DNA from: Magnetospirillum sp. 64-120
Lineage (GTDB): Bacteria > Pseudomonadota > Alphaproteobacteria > Rhodospirillales > Magnetospirillaceae
NCBI GenBank assembly: GCA_001898825.1
Contig: MKVK01000014.1
Span: forward strand, 1-64,000
DNA length: 64,000 bases
Direction: 5' to 3'
The position numbers were made by a program, and so were the translations under genes. The notes under the pieces are model-generated. The model searched no databases and had not been told where the DNA came from. It saw only the letters and a program-made list of their open reading frames with translations. Of this stretch, positions 1 to 8,078 are shown piece after piece (positions within the stretch are counted from its first letter, which is position 1; each line of letters begins with the position of its first letter).

Positions 1-42
1 CGCAAACTGCTCATCCGTCAGCCAGAAAAGGTGATCGTTCAT
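1..42 (-). CDS. IS5-family-like transposase, N-terminal end only (runs off left edge)
   Basis: Reading the minus strand from an ATG at 42 gives MNDHLFWLTDEQFA, which resembles the N-terminus of IS5-family transposases as I know them. Only 14 codons are inside the window, so the call rests on that short match plus the inverted-repeat-like sequence about 60 bases upstream. Whether the element is intact cannot be seen. Confidence 0.55.
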   Translation of the reverse strand, partial: MNDHLFWLTDEQFA

Positions 43-97
43 CCAAAGGCTCCCTTCGGGAACCTTGAATCACAACGCCGCTGCGGGGGAAAGCTAT

Positions 98-120
98 TTT
101 ATAGGTCCTGACCCTAGAGC
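98..120. mobile_element. Probable end of the IS element
   Basis: The segment ATAGGTCCTGACCCTAG lies about 60 bases upstream of the transposase start and contains the imperfect palindrome GGTCCTGACC. Position and sequence suit an IS terminal repeat. The other end and the target duplication are outside the window, so the exact boundary is inferred. Confidence 0.35.
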
Positions 121-138
121 ATTTTCACATATGCGATC

Positions 139-172
139 AGCCCGAGCGGCGATTGAGCAGCCCGGCACGGGC
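139..172 (-). repeat. REP-like palindromic element, copy 1
   Basis: On the minus strand it reads GCCCGTGCCGGGCTGCTCAA, then a spacer, then CGCTCGGGCT. It matches the elements near 6013, 14188, 36326 and 38295. It lies just past the 3' end of the minus-strand gene ending at 178. Read on the plus strand, its inner part (GCCCG GCA CGGGC, then C and six T, 160-179) could also act as a short intrinsic terminator. Confidence 0.6.
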
Positions 173-177
173 CTTTT

Positions 178-873
178 TTAAAAGCTTAGTCTTGTTTCCG
201 CCTTGGCTGAAACAAGACTAAGCTGGGCCAGCAAACGCGCGGCCATGGCCGCAGCCAGGCCATCCCGGGCCTGGGCCCGGCGCGACAGCGCCTCCTGCAC
301 CGGCGGACAATCGGCCGCCTGCATTTCCAGGGTCATCTGCGCCGCCTTGGCCAGCAGGCCGGCCATGGCTTGTTGCTGCACCGCCGCTTCGGACGCGGCA
401 CGCCCCACCAATGCCTGCAATTGCGGATCGGGCAGCCAGCCCGCCAGCAACGCCACCACCCGGTCCAGATACTCGGCCTCGGCGGTGGCGAAGAACGACA
501 TCCACAGCATGTCCACATGCACCGGGTGGCTGGGCGTCAGCGCCTTGAAATCGGCGCCGCCGTCTTCCATGCTGGCCGCCGCCTGTTCGCCCACCAGGCT
601 TTCCATCAGCCGGACGCGTTGCCGCAAATGGCTGTAATTCAGCGCCTGGGCCACCATCTCGACCTTGACCGGGTCGCCGCCCTTGACGGCGCCCACCAGC
701 CCCGCCGCCAGTTGTTCATGGGCGTCCAGCACATGAGCCAGGAATACCGGCACCGACAGCACGGTTTCCGGCCGCCATTGCTCGCCGCCCGGCGACCGCA
801 CGAAAGCGTCCAGCGCCGCCGCCCCGTCGGGCTGTCGCCAATAGGCGGCGATGATCTGTTCCAACTCAGTCAT
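178..873 (-). CDS. Protein of unknown function (231 aa)
   Basis: The reading frame starts at an ATG 8 bases after the stop of the MgtC/DUF4010 gene, so the two are probably co-transcribed. The product is soluble-looking, Ala/Gln/Leu rich and mostly helical, with no signal peptide or membrane segment and no motif I recognise. The frame stays open upstream to 978, but that would overlap the neighbour, so the start MTELEQ is preferred. The last 14 residues are encoded by a perfect inverted repeat and look like an accidental extension. Confidence 0.65.
   Translation of the reverse strand: MTELEQIIAAYWRQPDGAAALDAFVRSPGGEQWRPETVLSVPVFLAHVLDAHEQLAAGLVGAVKGGDPVKVEMVAQALNYSHLRQRVRLMESLVGEQAAASMEDGGADFKALTPSHPVHVDMLWMSFFATAEAEYLDRVVALLAGWLPDPQLQALVGRAASEAAVQQQAMAGLLAKAAQMTLEMQAADCPPVQEALSRRAQARDGLAAAMAARLLAQLSLVSAKAETRLSF
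183..224 (-). terminator. 16-bp perfect inverted repeat covering the last codons of the 178-873 gene
   Basis: Bases 183-198 (AGCTTAGTCTTGTTTC) are the exact reverse complement of 209-224, with a 10-base loop. On the minus strand the stem is followed by TTTT and then AAAAAA. It lies inside the reading frame and encodes its last 14 residues or so, ending at the TAA. A terminator overlapping the coding end is the simplest reading. The AT-rich stem is unlike the surrounding GC-rich DNA. Confidence 0.5.
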
Positions 874-881
874 CCTATCCC

Positions 882-2147
882 CTAAAACATCAAGCGTTCC
901 GCCGCCAAGCCGACGGCGCCGGCGGCGATCACCCCGGCCATCGCCCAGGCGACACGACGGACCATGTCGCCGCCGCACAAGCCGCCGACCAGCGCCACCT
1001 TGACCCCGGTGTTGACGAAGGCGGCGATGGTGATGGAGGTGGCCGCCACCGTCAAGGCCACCTCGTGGCCGCCCATCTGCACCATGGAAAGGGCGATGGC
1101 GTCCACGTCGGCCAGACCGGCCAGGGCCGACAGGAAATAAAGACCGGCCGAACCGGCATAGCTTTGCAGGATCTGCGACGCCAGCATGACCACCGCCAGC
1201 AGCACCGCGAATTTCATGGCCATGCCCAGTTCGAAGGGATTGGACAGCGCCGTGGCCCCGGGCTTGGTTTCATCCTCACGCGCCCGCCACAATACCCACG
1301 ACCCCACCAGACCGGCCAAGGCCATGGCCCCCAACGGCACCGCCAGGCGCACGCCGATGGGCTGGTTCAGCACGAAGACGATGGCCCACAGGCGCACATA
1401 CATGGTGGTGTTGGCGACCACCACGCCGGCCGACAACACCGCCTGCATGGCCGGCGTATTGCGGCCCATGCGGGCGAAGGAAACGGTCAGCGCGGTGCTG
1501 GAGGCCAAGCCGCCGAACACCCCGGTCAACAGCGAGCCGATGCGCGGCCCGGCCAGTTTGATGGCGAAATAGCCCAGGAACGAAATGAAGGCCACCATCA
1601 CCACCAGCAGCCACAGCTTATAGGGATTAAGCACTTCTCCCGGCCCGAATCCCTGGTTGGGCAGCACCGGCAGCAACACCACCGAGATCAGCAGCAGCTT
1701 GATCACCGCCCGCAATTCCAGGGCTTCCAGCTTGCGCACCAGATTGTGCAGCGTGTCCTTGGCCCCCAGGAAGGCGGTGGCGACCACACCGCCGGCCGCC
1801 GCCGCCTGACCTTCGCCCAACGCCGCCAGGGCGGCCAGGGCAAAGGCCGCCAACTCGGCGATTTCGGTGGTGAAGCCCACTTCCGGCCGGGCGCGGGCCC
1901 GCATGATGTAACCCGACACCACCATGGCGGAAACGGCGATGAAGCCGCCCAGCAGCGGCAGCCCGCCCAAGGACTGGGCGAACCAGCCGCAAACGCCCCC
2001 CAACAGGCCGATCAGGGCAAAGGTGCGGATGCCGGCGGCGCGATGGCCATCGGGGTCCTCGCGCTTGTCCCAGCCGCGCTCGACCCCCATCAGCACCCCG
2101 ATGGCCAGGGCCAAAGCAAGGCGTTCGAACAATTCCACATGATCCAT
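882..2147 (-). CDS. MgtC/SapB and DUF4010 domain membrane protein
   Basis: A 421-residue polytopic membrane protein. The N-terminal part (about 1-150) carries the MgtC/SapB-type signature GVLMGVERG followed by several hydrophobic helices; the C-terminal half looks like the DUF4010 domain usually fused to it. Proteins of this build are inner-membrane and often linked to magnesium or ion homeostasis, but the substrate is not known and nothing here shows it. It is divergent from the ferritin-like gene at 2270, with about 120 bases between, and lies just upstream of the 178-873 gene. Confidence 0.85.
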   Translation of the reverse strand: MDHVELFERLALALAIGVLMGVERGWDKREDPDGHRAAGIRTFALIGLLGGVCGWFAQSLGGLPLLGGFIAVSAMVVSGYIMRARARPEVGFTTEIAELAAFALAALAALGEGQAAAAGGVVATAFLGAKDTLHNLVRKLEALELRAVIKLLLISVVLLPVLPNQGFGPGEVLNPYKLWLLVVMVAFISFLGYFAIKLAGPRIGSLLTGVFGGLASSTALTVSFARMGRNTPAMQAVLSAGVVVANTTMYVRLWAIVFVLNQPIGVRLAVPLGAMALAGLVGSWVLWRAREDETKPGATALSNPFELGMAMKFAVLLAVVMLASQILQSYAGSAGLYFLSALAGLADVDAIALSMVQMGGHEVALTVAATSITIAAFVNTGVKVALVGGLCGGDMVRRVAWAMAGVIAAGAVGLAAERLMF

Positions 2148-2269
2148 TTCGGTCCCCGTCCTTGCCCATGGTCACGGCACATCCGCCCCATTGTCGCGCC
2201 ATCAGGCATATTTGCAACCCCGTCCCCTATGACCATATGTGGTTCAGGTCCCCCCGACGGAGGCAACGC

Positions 2270-2743
2270 ATGAGTGAAATCGCCCATTTCCTGGCGCATG
2301 CCCTGGCCCTGGAATCCCGGGCCGGCGAGCGTTACGGCGAACTGGCCCAGCACATGGAACAATGCGGCGCCCGCGAGGTGTCCGCCCTGTTCGGCCGCAT
2401 GTGCGACTTTTCGCGCATGCATGCGGCGGAAATCCTGCGCGTCGCCGAAAAACTTGGGCCGCTGCCCGCTTTGCAGCCCTGGCAATACGAATGGAACAGC
2501 CCCGAACCGCCCGAAGTGGGCGACATGGCCCTGGTCAGCCCCGACATGAGGGTCGATCAGGCGTTGGGTTTCGCCATCGCCAACGAACGGCGCGGCTGGG
2601 AATATTACAACCACGTCTCGATCACCGCCGCCGACCCGGAAACCCGCCATCTGGCCCGCACCTTCGCCGGAGAAGAAGCCGAGCATGTGCTCATCCTTGA
2701 ACGCTGGTTGTCCAACCTTCACGAAACCCCAGGTATTACTTAG
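2270..2743 (+). CDS. Ferritin-like/rubrerythrin-type diiron protein
   Basis: A 157-residue helical protein. The start ATG follows the ribosome site GGAGG at 2259-2263, which decides it over upstream starts in the same frame. Two halves each carry ferritin-like carboxylate/His patterns: E..GERYGELAQHM and MHAAEI in the first, NERRGWEYYNH and GEEAEH in the second. Known relatives bind a diiron centre and act in oxidative stress or iron handling; the substrate here is not shown. It ends about 90 bases before the next kinase gene. Confidence 0.75.
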   Translation: MSEIAHFLAHALALESRAGERYGELAQHMEQCGAREVSALFGRMCDFSRMHAAEILRVAEKLGPLPALQPWQYEWNSPEPPEVGDMALVSPDMRVDQALGFAIANERRGWEYYNHVSITAADPETRHLARTFAGEEAEHVLILERWLSNLHETPGIT

Positions 2744-2833
2744 AATTTTTCACGATGGCGACGCTTACGGACCACCAAATCCTTTGGTATGGTGTGCAAT
2801 CGAAACAGCGATAAATAGCCTGCTCGCCGCCGC

Positions 2834-4189
2834 ATGAGAACGCTCTGCCCCCACCGCCTGCATCGATGGCTTGTCGCCATCCTGACATGGCTGTTCCTGG
2901 TGTCCCCGGCGCGGGCGGACGTCACTACACTTTTGTCGGACACGCTGAACGACCACAACTCGGTGATGCTGCTGATCGAGCCGGAATCGGGCGCCATCGT
3001 CGACGCCAACGACGCGGCGGCCCGCTTTTACGGTTATTCCCTGCCCCAGCTGCGCAGCCTGAGAATCCAGGACATCAACACCCTGGGCGCCGACGAAGTG
3101 GGGGCTGAACGCCGTCGGGCCAAGGCGGAAAAGCGCAACTACTTCATCTTCCCACACCGTCTTGCCAACGGCGATTTGCGAACCGTCGAAGTCTACAGCG
3201 CCCCGGTTCGCGACAAGCAGGGGCGGACGCTTTTGCTGTCCATCATCTACGACATCACCGGCAAGGCGGTGGCCGAACGGGAATTGTCGGCCTATCGCAT
3301 GCGGCTGGAAGAACTGGTCACCCGGCGCACCAGCGAAGCCATGGAGGCGCAAAGCCGTCTGCGCTTTTGGATGACCTTGGGGCTGGCTTTGCAAACGGTG
3401 CTGATCGTCGCCCTGTTCATCGCCGTCATCCGCCGCCACACCGCCGTCAAGGAAGTCGCCCACGAAGCGCTGACCCGGCGCCGGGCCGAGGAAAAGCTGG
3501 CCCAGGCCAATGCCGACCTGCAGCGTTTCGCCGAAATCGCCGCCCACCACCTGCAGGAACCGACGCGGCGGCTGATGGTGTTCTCGCAGCGTCTGGCAAA
3601 GATTCTGGGCAAGAACAGCGACGACAACGTCGCCTTTTCCCTGACCACCATCGAGGAACAGGCCAGCCACATGCATGCCCTGGTCCGCGACGTCCAGATC
3701 TATCTGGCCGCGGGCTCGCCGCTGGGCCCCATCAGCGTCGTCGATCCCGCCCGGATCATCGAATCCATCCGTAACGACCAAAGCGCGCGCTTCGACAAGG
3801 CCCAGGTGGAAATCGACATCCACCCCCTGCCCATGGTGCAGATGGACCAGCCGCGGCTGCGTTACCTGCTGACCGCGCTTTTGGAAAACTGCCTGCAACA
3901 CGGCCATGCCGACCGGCCGCTGCGCATCCGGGTTTCGGCGCAAACCCGGGATCATCGGGTCATTCTGTCGGTGGCCGACAACGGCCCCGGCATCGCCCCG
4001 GAATACCGCAACCGCGTGCTCGAGGTTTTCGAACACCTGACCGCCCCTGGCGACAGCCGGCAAGGGACCGGTCTGGGACTTGCTGTTGTGCGCCGGATCG
4101 TGGAAAGTTGTGACGGCCACATCGTCATCGGCGATTCCCCCTTGGGGGGAGCCCTGATCACCATCGACTTGCCCGGAGAGGTTCATTGA
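2834..4189 (+). CDS. PAS-domain sensor histidine kinase
   Basis: 451 residues. There is a signal-anchor segment at about 11-28, a PAS-like domain at about 35-145, a second membrane segment at about 178-198, then a kinase core. The phosphoacceptor region reads AEIAAHHLQEPTRR, with the likely His at 238; the usual Asp after it is replaced by His. The N box is LLENCLQHG, G1 is VADNGPGI and G2 is GTGLGLAVVRR. The stop overlaps the start of the response regulator at 4186, so the two are translationally coupled and almost certainly partners. The input signal is unknown. Confidence 0.88.
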   Translation: MRTLCPHRLHRWLVAILTWLFLVSPARADVTTLLSDTLNDHNSVMLLIEPESGAIVDANDAAARFYGYSLPQLRSLRIQDINTLGADEVGAERRRAKAEKRNYFIFPHRLANGDLRTVEVYSAPVRDKQGRTLLLSIIYDITGKAVAERELSAYRMRLEELVTRRTSEAMEAQSRLRFWMTLGLALQTVLIVALFIAVIRRHTAVKEVAHEALTRRRAEEKLAQANADLQRFAEIAAHHLQEPTRRLMVFSQRLAKILGKNSDDNVAFSLTTIEEQASHMHALVRDVQIYLAAGSPLGPISVVDPARIIESIRNDQSARFDKAQVEIDIHPLPMVQMDQPRLRYLLTALLENCLQHGHADRPLRIRVSAQTRDHRVILSVADNGPGIAPEYRNRVLEVFEHLTAPGDSRQGTGLGLAVVRRIVESCDGHIVIGDSPLGGALITIDLPGEVH

Positions 4190-4635
4190 CCAGCCCGATC
4201 GATCCCCCTTTCACCATTTTGCTGGTCGAGGATTCGCAAGTTGACGCCCACCTGACCAAGGCGGCGCTGGAAGAAAACCGCTTTGCCGTCGACATGCACC
4301 ACGTCACCGACGGGGTCGAGGCCCTGTCGTTCCTGCGCCGTCAAGGCGAAACCTACCGGCAAGGGCCGCGTCCCGATCTGATCCTGCTGGACCTCAACAT
4401 GCCGCGCATGAACGGGCGCGAGTTCCTGGGCGCCATGAAGGCCGACCCCAACCTGTCGGACATTCCGGTGGTCATCCTGACCACGTCGGACGTGGAACAG
4501 GACGTGGTGGCGTCCTACAAGCTGGGCGCCGCCGGCTACATCACCAAGCCGGTGGACCTGGAACAGTTCATCCACGCCATCAACCAGTTGGGAAACTACT
4601 GGTTCAAGCTGGTGCGCGTGCCTCCGCACGCCTGA
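4186..4635 (+). CDS. Single-domain response regulator (Rcp1-type)
   Basis: 149 residues, a receiver with no output domain. The acidic pair is E15/D16, the phosphoacceptor is Asp69 in LILLDLNMP, the Thr is in VILTTSD and the Lys is in YITKPVD. Translation begins at TTG (4186), overlapping the kinase TGA, with GGAGAG 5 bases upstream. It is a close paralogue of the regulator at 30888 (same LDLN.P, YWF and KP.D patterns). It probably passes phosphate onward or acts by protein contact. Its 3' end overlaps the convergent gene at 4596 by 40 bases. Confidence 0.9.
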   Translation: MTSPIDPPFTILLVEDSQVDAHLTKAALEENRFAVDMHHVTDGVEALSFLRRQGETYRQGPRPDLILLDLNMPRMNGREFLGAMKADPNLSDIPVVILTTSDVEQDVVASYKLGAAGYITKPVDLEQFIHAINQLGNYWFKLVRVPPHA

Positions 4636-4895
4636 TCGCGCTTGCGGTTGACCAGCTTCACCGCCAGCACCGTGGCGGCCAGGACCAGGGTCAGGGCGTT
4701 GGCGACGATGATCGGCCACGCCCCCAAAACCACCCCATAGACCAGCCACAAGGCGACGCCCGCACAGAACATCAGCCACATGGCGGTCGAGATGTCGCGG
4801 GTCTGCCGGGTCCGCAGGGTCTTGACCACCTGGGGAACGAAGGCCAATGTGGTCAGACCACCGGCGACCGATCCAATCACGTCCAACCACGACAT
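4596..4895 (-). CDS. SemiSWEET-type PQ-loop sugar transporter
   Basis: 99 residues with three membrane helices and a PQ-loop (FVPQVVKT, about 19-26), the size and shape of bacterial SemiSWEETs (MtN3/saliva family), which form dimeric sugar carriers in the inner membrane. The hydrophilic tail after LVNRKRD overlaps the end of the response regulator on the other strand. The gene is divergent from lrgA-like at 4931, with 35 bases between. The transported sugar is not evident. Confidence 0.85.
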   Translation of the reverse strand: MSWLDVIGSVAGGLTTLAFVPQVVKTLRTRQTRDISTAMWLMFCAGVALWLVYGVVLGAWPIIVANALTLVLAATVLAVKLVNRKRDQACGGTRTSLNQ

Positions 4896-4930
4896 CGCCG
4901 CAAACCTTTTCGCGCTTTTGGAACCGGCCC

Positions 4931-5284
4931 ATGGGCATCCTTGCTTCTATCACGGTTTTGCTGGTCTGCCAGTTGATTGGCGAAACCATCGCCAAGATCT
5001 TCGCGCTGCCGGTTCCCGGCCCGGTGATCGGCATGATGCTGCTGTTCACCGGTCTGCTGATCCGGCGCGGCTTGCCGGCCGATCTGGACAAGACCGCCAA
5101 TTTCCTGTTGTCGCATCTGTCGTTGCTGTTCATCCCGGCCGGCACCGGGGTGGTGGTCTACGCCAAGCTGATCGCCGACGAATGGCTGCCCATATCCACC
5201 GCCCTGGTGTTCGGCACCGCCTTCACCATCGCGGTCACCGGACTGACCATGAGCTTTTTGCTGCGACGCCGGGGCAAATCGTGA
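4931..5284 (+). CDS. lrgA: LrgA/CidA family holin-like membrane protein
   Basis: 117 residues with four predicted membrane helices and the family pattern P.PGPVIGMMLLF. The start MGILASITVLL is chosen because the preceding in-frame sequence is hydrophilic, Arg/Pro rich and overlaps the divergent gene. Its TGA overlaps the ATG of the LrgB gene (TGATG), giving translational coupling. LrgA/LrgB pairs are linked to cell-wall autolysis control or to glycolate/pyruvate-type transport in different organisms; which applies is not shown. Confidence 0.88.
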   Translation: MGILASITVLLVCQLIGETIAKIFALPVPGPVIGMMLLFTGLLIRRGLPADLDKTANFLLSHLSLLFIPAGTGVVVYAKLIADEWLPISTALVFGTAFTIAVTGLTMSFLLRRRGKS

Positions 5285-5994
5285 TGGCGCAGTTGTGGGC
5301 CGTTGTGGACGGCAACCCGCTGACCTGGCTGACCTTGACCCTGGTGGTCTATCAGGCCGCCCACTGGGTGTGGCGGCGCGGCCGCATGAACCCGCTGCTG
5401 AACCCGGTTTTGTTGTCCATCGCCACCCTGTCGGCCATCCTGACCCTGGGGGGCGTCGACTACGCCCGTTATTTCTCGGGGGCGCAGTTGATCCACTTCC
5501 TGCTGGGGCCGGCCACCGTCGCCCTGGCCATTCCGCTTTATCGGCAGTTGGGACAGATCATGCGTTCGGCCGGCGCCCTGGCCGCCGGGCTGCTGTGTGG
5601 ATCGGTAGCCGCCATCCTGGCGTCCTTGGGGATCGGCTGGGCCTTGGGGGCGTCGCCTCAGACCATCATGTCCATGGCACCGAAATCGGTGACCTCGCCC
5701 ATCGCCATGGGGGTGGCCGAACAGATCGGCGGCTTGCCGTCCTTGACCGCCGTGCTGGTCATCCTGACCGGCATCACCGGCGCGGTGGGCGGCGCCTGGC
5801 TGCTGGACCGGCTGCGCGTCAAGGACGAACGGGCGCGTGGTGTGGCCATCGGTACCGCCTCTCACGGCATCGGTACCGCCAGGGCCTTGCAGATGGGGGA
5901 AGTGACCGGCGCCTTTTCCGGTCTGGCCATGGGGTTGAACGGGGTCGCCACCGCGCTTTTGACCCCGATCATCGTCAAATGGCTGTTCGGGTAG
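5284..5994 (+). CDS. lrgB: LrgB family membrane protein
   Basis: 236 residues, strongly hydrophobic, with the LrgB hallmarks KSVTSPIAMGVAEQIGG and the C-terminal GTASHGIGTARALQMGE. The ATG overlaps the LrgA stop; a GTG three bases upstream is also possible. It forms a two-gene operon with lrgA and probably a two-part membrane system with it. A REP-like element follows directly. Confidence 0.9.
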   Translation: MAQLWAVVDGNPLTWLTLTLVVYQAAHWVWRRGRMNPLLNPVLLSIATLSAILTLGGVDYARYFSGAQLIHFLLGPATVALAIPLYRQLGQIMRSAGALAAGLLCGSVAAILASLGIGWALGASPQTIMSMAPKSVTSPIAMGVAEQIGGLPSLTAVLVILTGITGAVGGAWLLDRLRVKDERARGVAIGTASHGIGTARALQMGEVTGAFSGLAMGLNGVATALLTPIIVKWLFG

Positions 5995-6003
5995 GTTTGG
6001 TTT

Positions 6004-6070
6004 GTCTGTACGGCCCGTGCCGGGCCCGCTCAAGCGCCGCGCGGGCTTAGGTCTGTACGGCCCGTGCCGG
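6004..6070 (+). repeat. REP-like element copy 2 plus a truncated direct repeat
   Basis: A full element (6013-6048: GCCCGTGC ... GCGCGGGCTT) is followed by a partial second copy. The 20 bases GTCTGTACGGCCCGTGCCGG occur at 6004-6023 and again at 6051-6070. It fills the gap between the convergent lrgB and the 6080-6679 gene. Confidence 0.7.
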
Positions 6071-6079
6071 AAAAACGCT

Positions 6080-6679
6080 TCAGTTCCCCAGCAACGCCTT
6101 GATCTTGCCGATGTTCCAGCCGTTGGCGGCTTCCACCAGGGGTTCCGAGGCGGTGATGTTGTCGCCCTGCACTTCCAGCACCACGCGGCCAGCCACCACC
6201 ATCGTGACCTCGCCGGTGCCGGTCGAGGCGTCGAAGCGCAGCAGCGCGTCCTCGCCCGCCGCCTTGATCTTCTTGATGTTGGGCTGGGGCGGATTGGCGG
6301 CCAGCTGCGCCAAGGTCGAGGCGACTTCCGGGCTGTCCAGCAACAGCGTCACATTGATGGACGAATCGTCGCGGATATAGGCACGCGACACCGACAAGCC
6401 GCCGCCGATCTCGCCCAGGCTTTCCACTTCGACCGGATCGGCCTTCCACCTGCCGCCCAGGGCCGGCATCACTTCGGCGAATTGCTTGCCCAGACGGTCC
6501 TGTATCTGACGCAGGGCGATTTCCGTCTCGCGCGCCGCCTTGATGGAATCGCCCTTGCCGAAAGCGGCCTTGGCCGCGTCAAGGTGCTGTGCCGCGTCGT
6601 CGGCGGCGAAAGCCGGCAGCGACAGGCCCGCCAGCAAAACCATCGCCCCCATGGCACCCTTTAACCCGCGATTGCTCAT
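6080..6679 (-). CDS. Exported protein of unknown function (199 aa)
   Basis: Begins with a clear Sec signal peptide (hydrophobic core GAMVLLAGLSLPAFA, cleavage about residue 25, before ADDAAQ), so the product is periplasmic. The N-terminal mature part is helical (HLDAAKAAFGKGDSIKAARE, TPR-like in feel). The C-terminal part looks like a beta-rich domain (VTMVVAGRVVLEVQGDNI). I do not recognise the family. Its start is about 115 bases from the divergent SpmA-SpmB gene. Confidence 0.75.
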   Translation of the reverse strand: MSNRGLKGAMGAMVLLAGLSLPAFAADDAAQHLDAAKAAFGKGDSIKAARETEIALRQIQDRLGKQFAEVMPALGGRWKADPVEVESLGEIGGGLSVSRAYIRDDSSINVTLLLDSPEVASTLAQLAANPPQPNIKKIKAAGEDALLRFDASTGTGEVTMVVAGRVVLEVQGDNITASEPLVEAANGWNIGKIKALLGN

Positions 6680-6793
6680 CTTTGCATCCTTGCGACCTGC
6701 TTGGATCGACCTTAGCAACGGCCCCGGCCGGCGACAAGAGGGGGCACATCTGCTAGCCTTCGCTGAACCGGCCGGCGACAGGGGGCAAGCGCG

Positions 6794-8047
6794 GTGAATT
6801 GGGTGTTCTTCTTCATGGTGGCTGCCGCCTTCGCGGTGGCGGCAGCAACGGAAATCACGGCACCCGGCCATGCCATGGAAGGCTTGAGCGCCGCCATGCT
6901 GAAAGCCGCCGAAGGCGCGGTGCCGCTGGCCCTGGGGCTGGTGGGCGTGATGGCGTTGTTCCTGGGCTTGATGAAAGTGGCGGAAGAAGCCGGCCTGGTC
7001 GGCCAAATCGCCCGCCTGCTGACCCCCTTGGTGCGCCGCCTGTTCCCCGACGTCCCCGCCGGCCATCCCGCCATGGGGGCCATGGTGATGAACGTCGCCG
7101 CCAACCTGCTGGGCCTGGGCAACGCCGCCACCCCCTTCGGCATCCGCGCCATGGAGCAATTGCAGCGGCTGAACCGCCACCCCGACCGCGCCAGCAACGC
7201 CCAGGCGCTGTTCCTGGCCCTGAACACGGCGTCGGTGACCATATTACCCACCTCGGTGATCGCGCTGCGCGCCGCCAGCGGCTCAGCCAATCCGGCGGCG
7301 GTGGTCGCCCCCACCTTGGCCGCCACCCTGATCTCCGCCATTGTGGCGGTGCTGGCGGCCAAGACCCTGGCACCGTTCTTTCCGTTGCCCCCCTGCCCCC
7401 CCACCACCGACACCGATACCGACGTCGAAGACCATCCCGTCCCCGCGCCGCCGCCGGGCTGGATGTCGGCGGCGTGCGTCGTGTTCATCCTGGCGCTGAT
7501 CCCGGTGATGGCGGTCTTTGGCCAGTCCCTGGGGCATTGGATCGTTCCCGTGCTGATGGTGGGGCTGCTGGGCTGGGGGCTGGCGCGTCGGGTCCGCGTC
7601 TATGAATGCTTCGTCGAAGGCGCGCGCGAGGGCTTCACCATCGCCGTGCGCATCATCCCCTATCTGGTGGCCATCCTGGTGGCCATCGCCATGCTGCGGC
7701 AATCGGGCGCCCTGGATCTGGCGCTGGCGCCCCTGGCCCAACTTCTGGCGCCCTTGGGGGTGCCGCCCGAGGCCCTGACCATGGCCGGCATGCGGTCGCT
7801 GTCGGGATCGGGGTCGTTCGGCCTGCTGTCGGCCTTCATGAAGGACCCGGCCATCGGCCCCGATTCGCCCACCGGGATCTTGCTGGGCACCATCTACGGT
7901 TCCAGCGAAACCACCTTTTATGTGCTGGCGGTGTACTTCGGCGCGGTGGGCATTCGTCGCATGCGTCACGCCCTTGCCGCCGGCCTGATCGCCGACGCGG
8001 CCGGGCTGGCGGCGGCGGTTTTGGCCTGCGCCTTTCTGCTGCCTTGA
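6794..8047 (+). CDS. SpmA-SpmB fusion, nucleoside-recognition (Gate) domain membrane protein
   Basis: 417 residues. The first half (about 1-195) matches SpmA-type sequences (NVAANLLGLGNAATPFG, NTASVTILPTSVIALR). A Pro/Asp-rich linker at about 200-215 leads to an SpmB-like second half (RIIPYLVAILVAIAMLR, SGSGSFGLL, GSSETTFYVLAVYFG). In Bacillus these are two spore-maturation proteins; in non-sporulating proteobacteria fused forms are known, with an unclear transport role. Translation starts at GTG. The TerC-like gene follows after 31 bases. Confidence 0.85.
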   Translation: MNWVFFFMVAAAFAVAAATEITAPGHAMEGLSAAMLKAAEGAVPLALGLVGVMALFLGLMKVAEEAGLVGQIARLLTPLVRRLFPDVPAGHPAMGAMVMNVAANLLGLGNAATPFGIRAMEQLQRLNRHPDRASNAQALFLALNTASVTILPTSVIALRAASGSANPAAVVAPTLAATLISAIVAVLAAKTLAPFFPLPPCPPTTDTDTDVEDHPVPAPPPGWMSAACVVFILALIPVMAVFGQSLGHWIVPVLMVGLLGWGLARRVRVYECFVEGAREGFTIAVRIIPYLVAILVAIAMLRQSGALDLALAPLAQLLAPLGVPPEALTMAGMRSLSGSGSFGLLSAFMKDPAIGPDSPTGILLGTIYGSSETTFYVLAVYFGAVGIRRMRHALAAGLIADAAGLAAAVLACAFLLP

Positions 8048-8078
8048 CGCCGTCCCCTGAAAAGGCTACCCCACCGTC

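Noticed and set aside
1065-2273. Plus-strand frame of about 400 codons opposite the MgtC/DUF4010 gene
   Set aside because: Antisense shadow, His/Gln/Gly rich; the minus strand has clear membrane helices and family motif.
2765-4186. Minus-strand frame of about 470 codons opposite the PAS kinase
   Set aside because: No motif and antisense composition; the plus-strand gene has all kinase boxes and a coupled regulator.
8048-8078. yybP-ykoY manganese riboswitch before the TerC-like gene
   Set aside because: The gap is only 31 bases, too short for the riboswitch.
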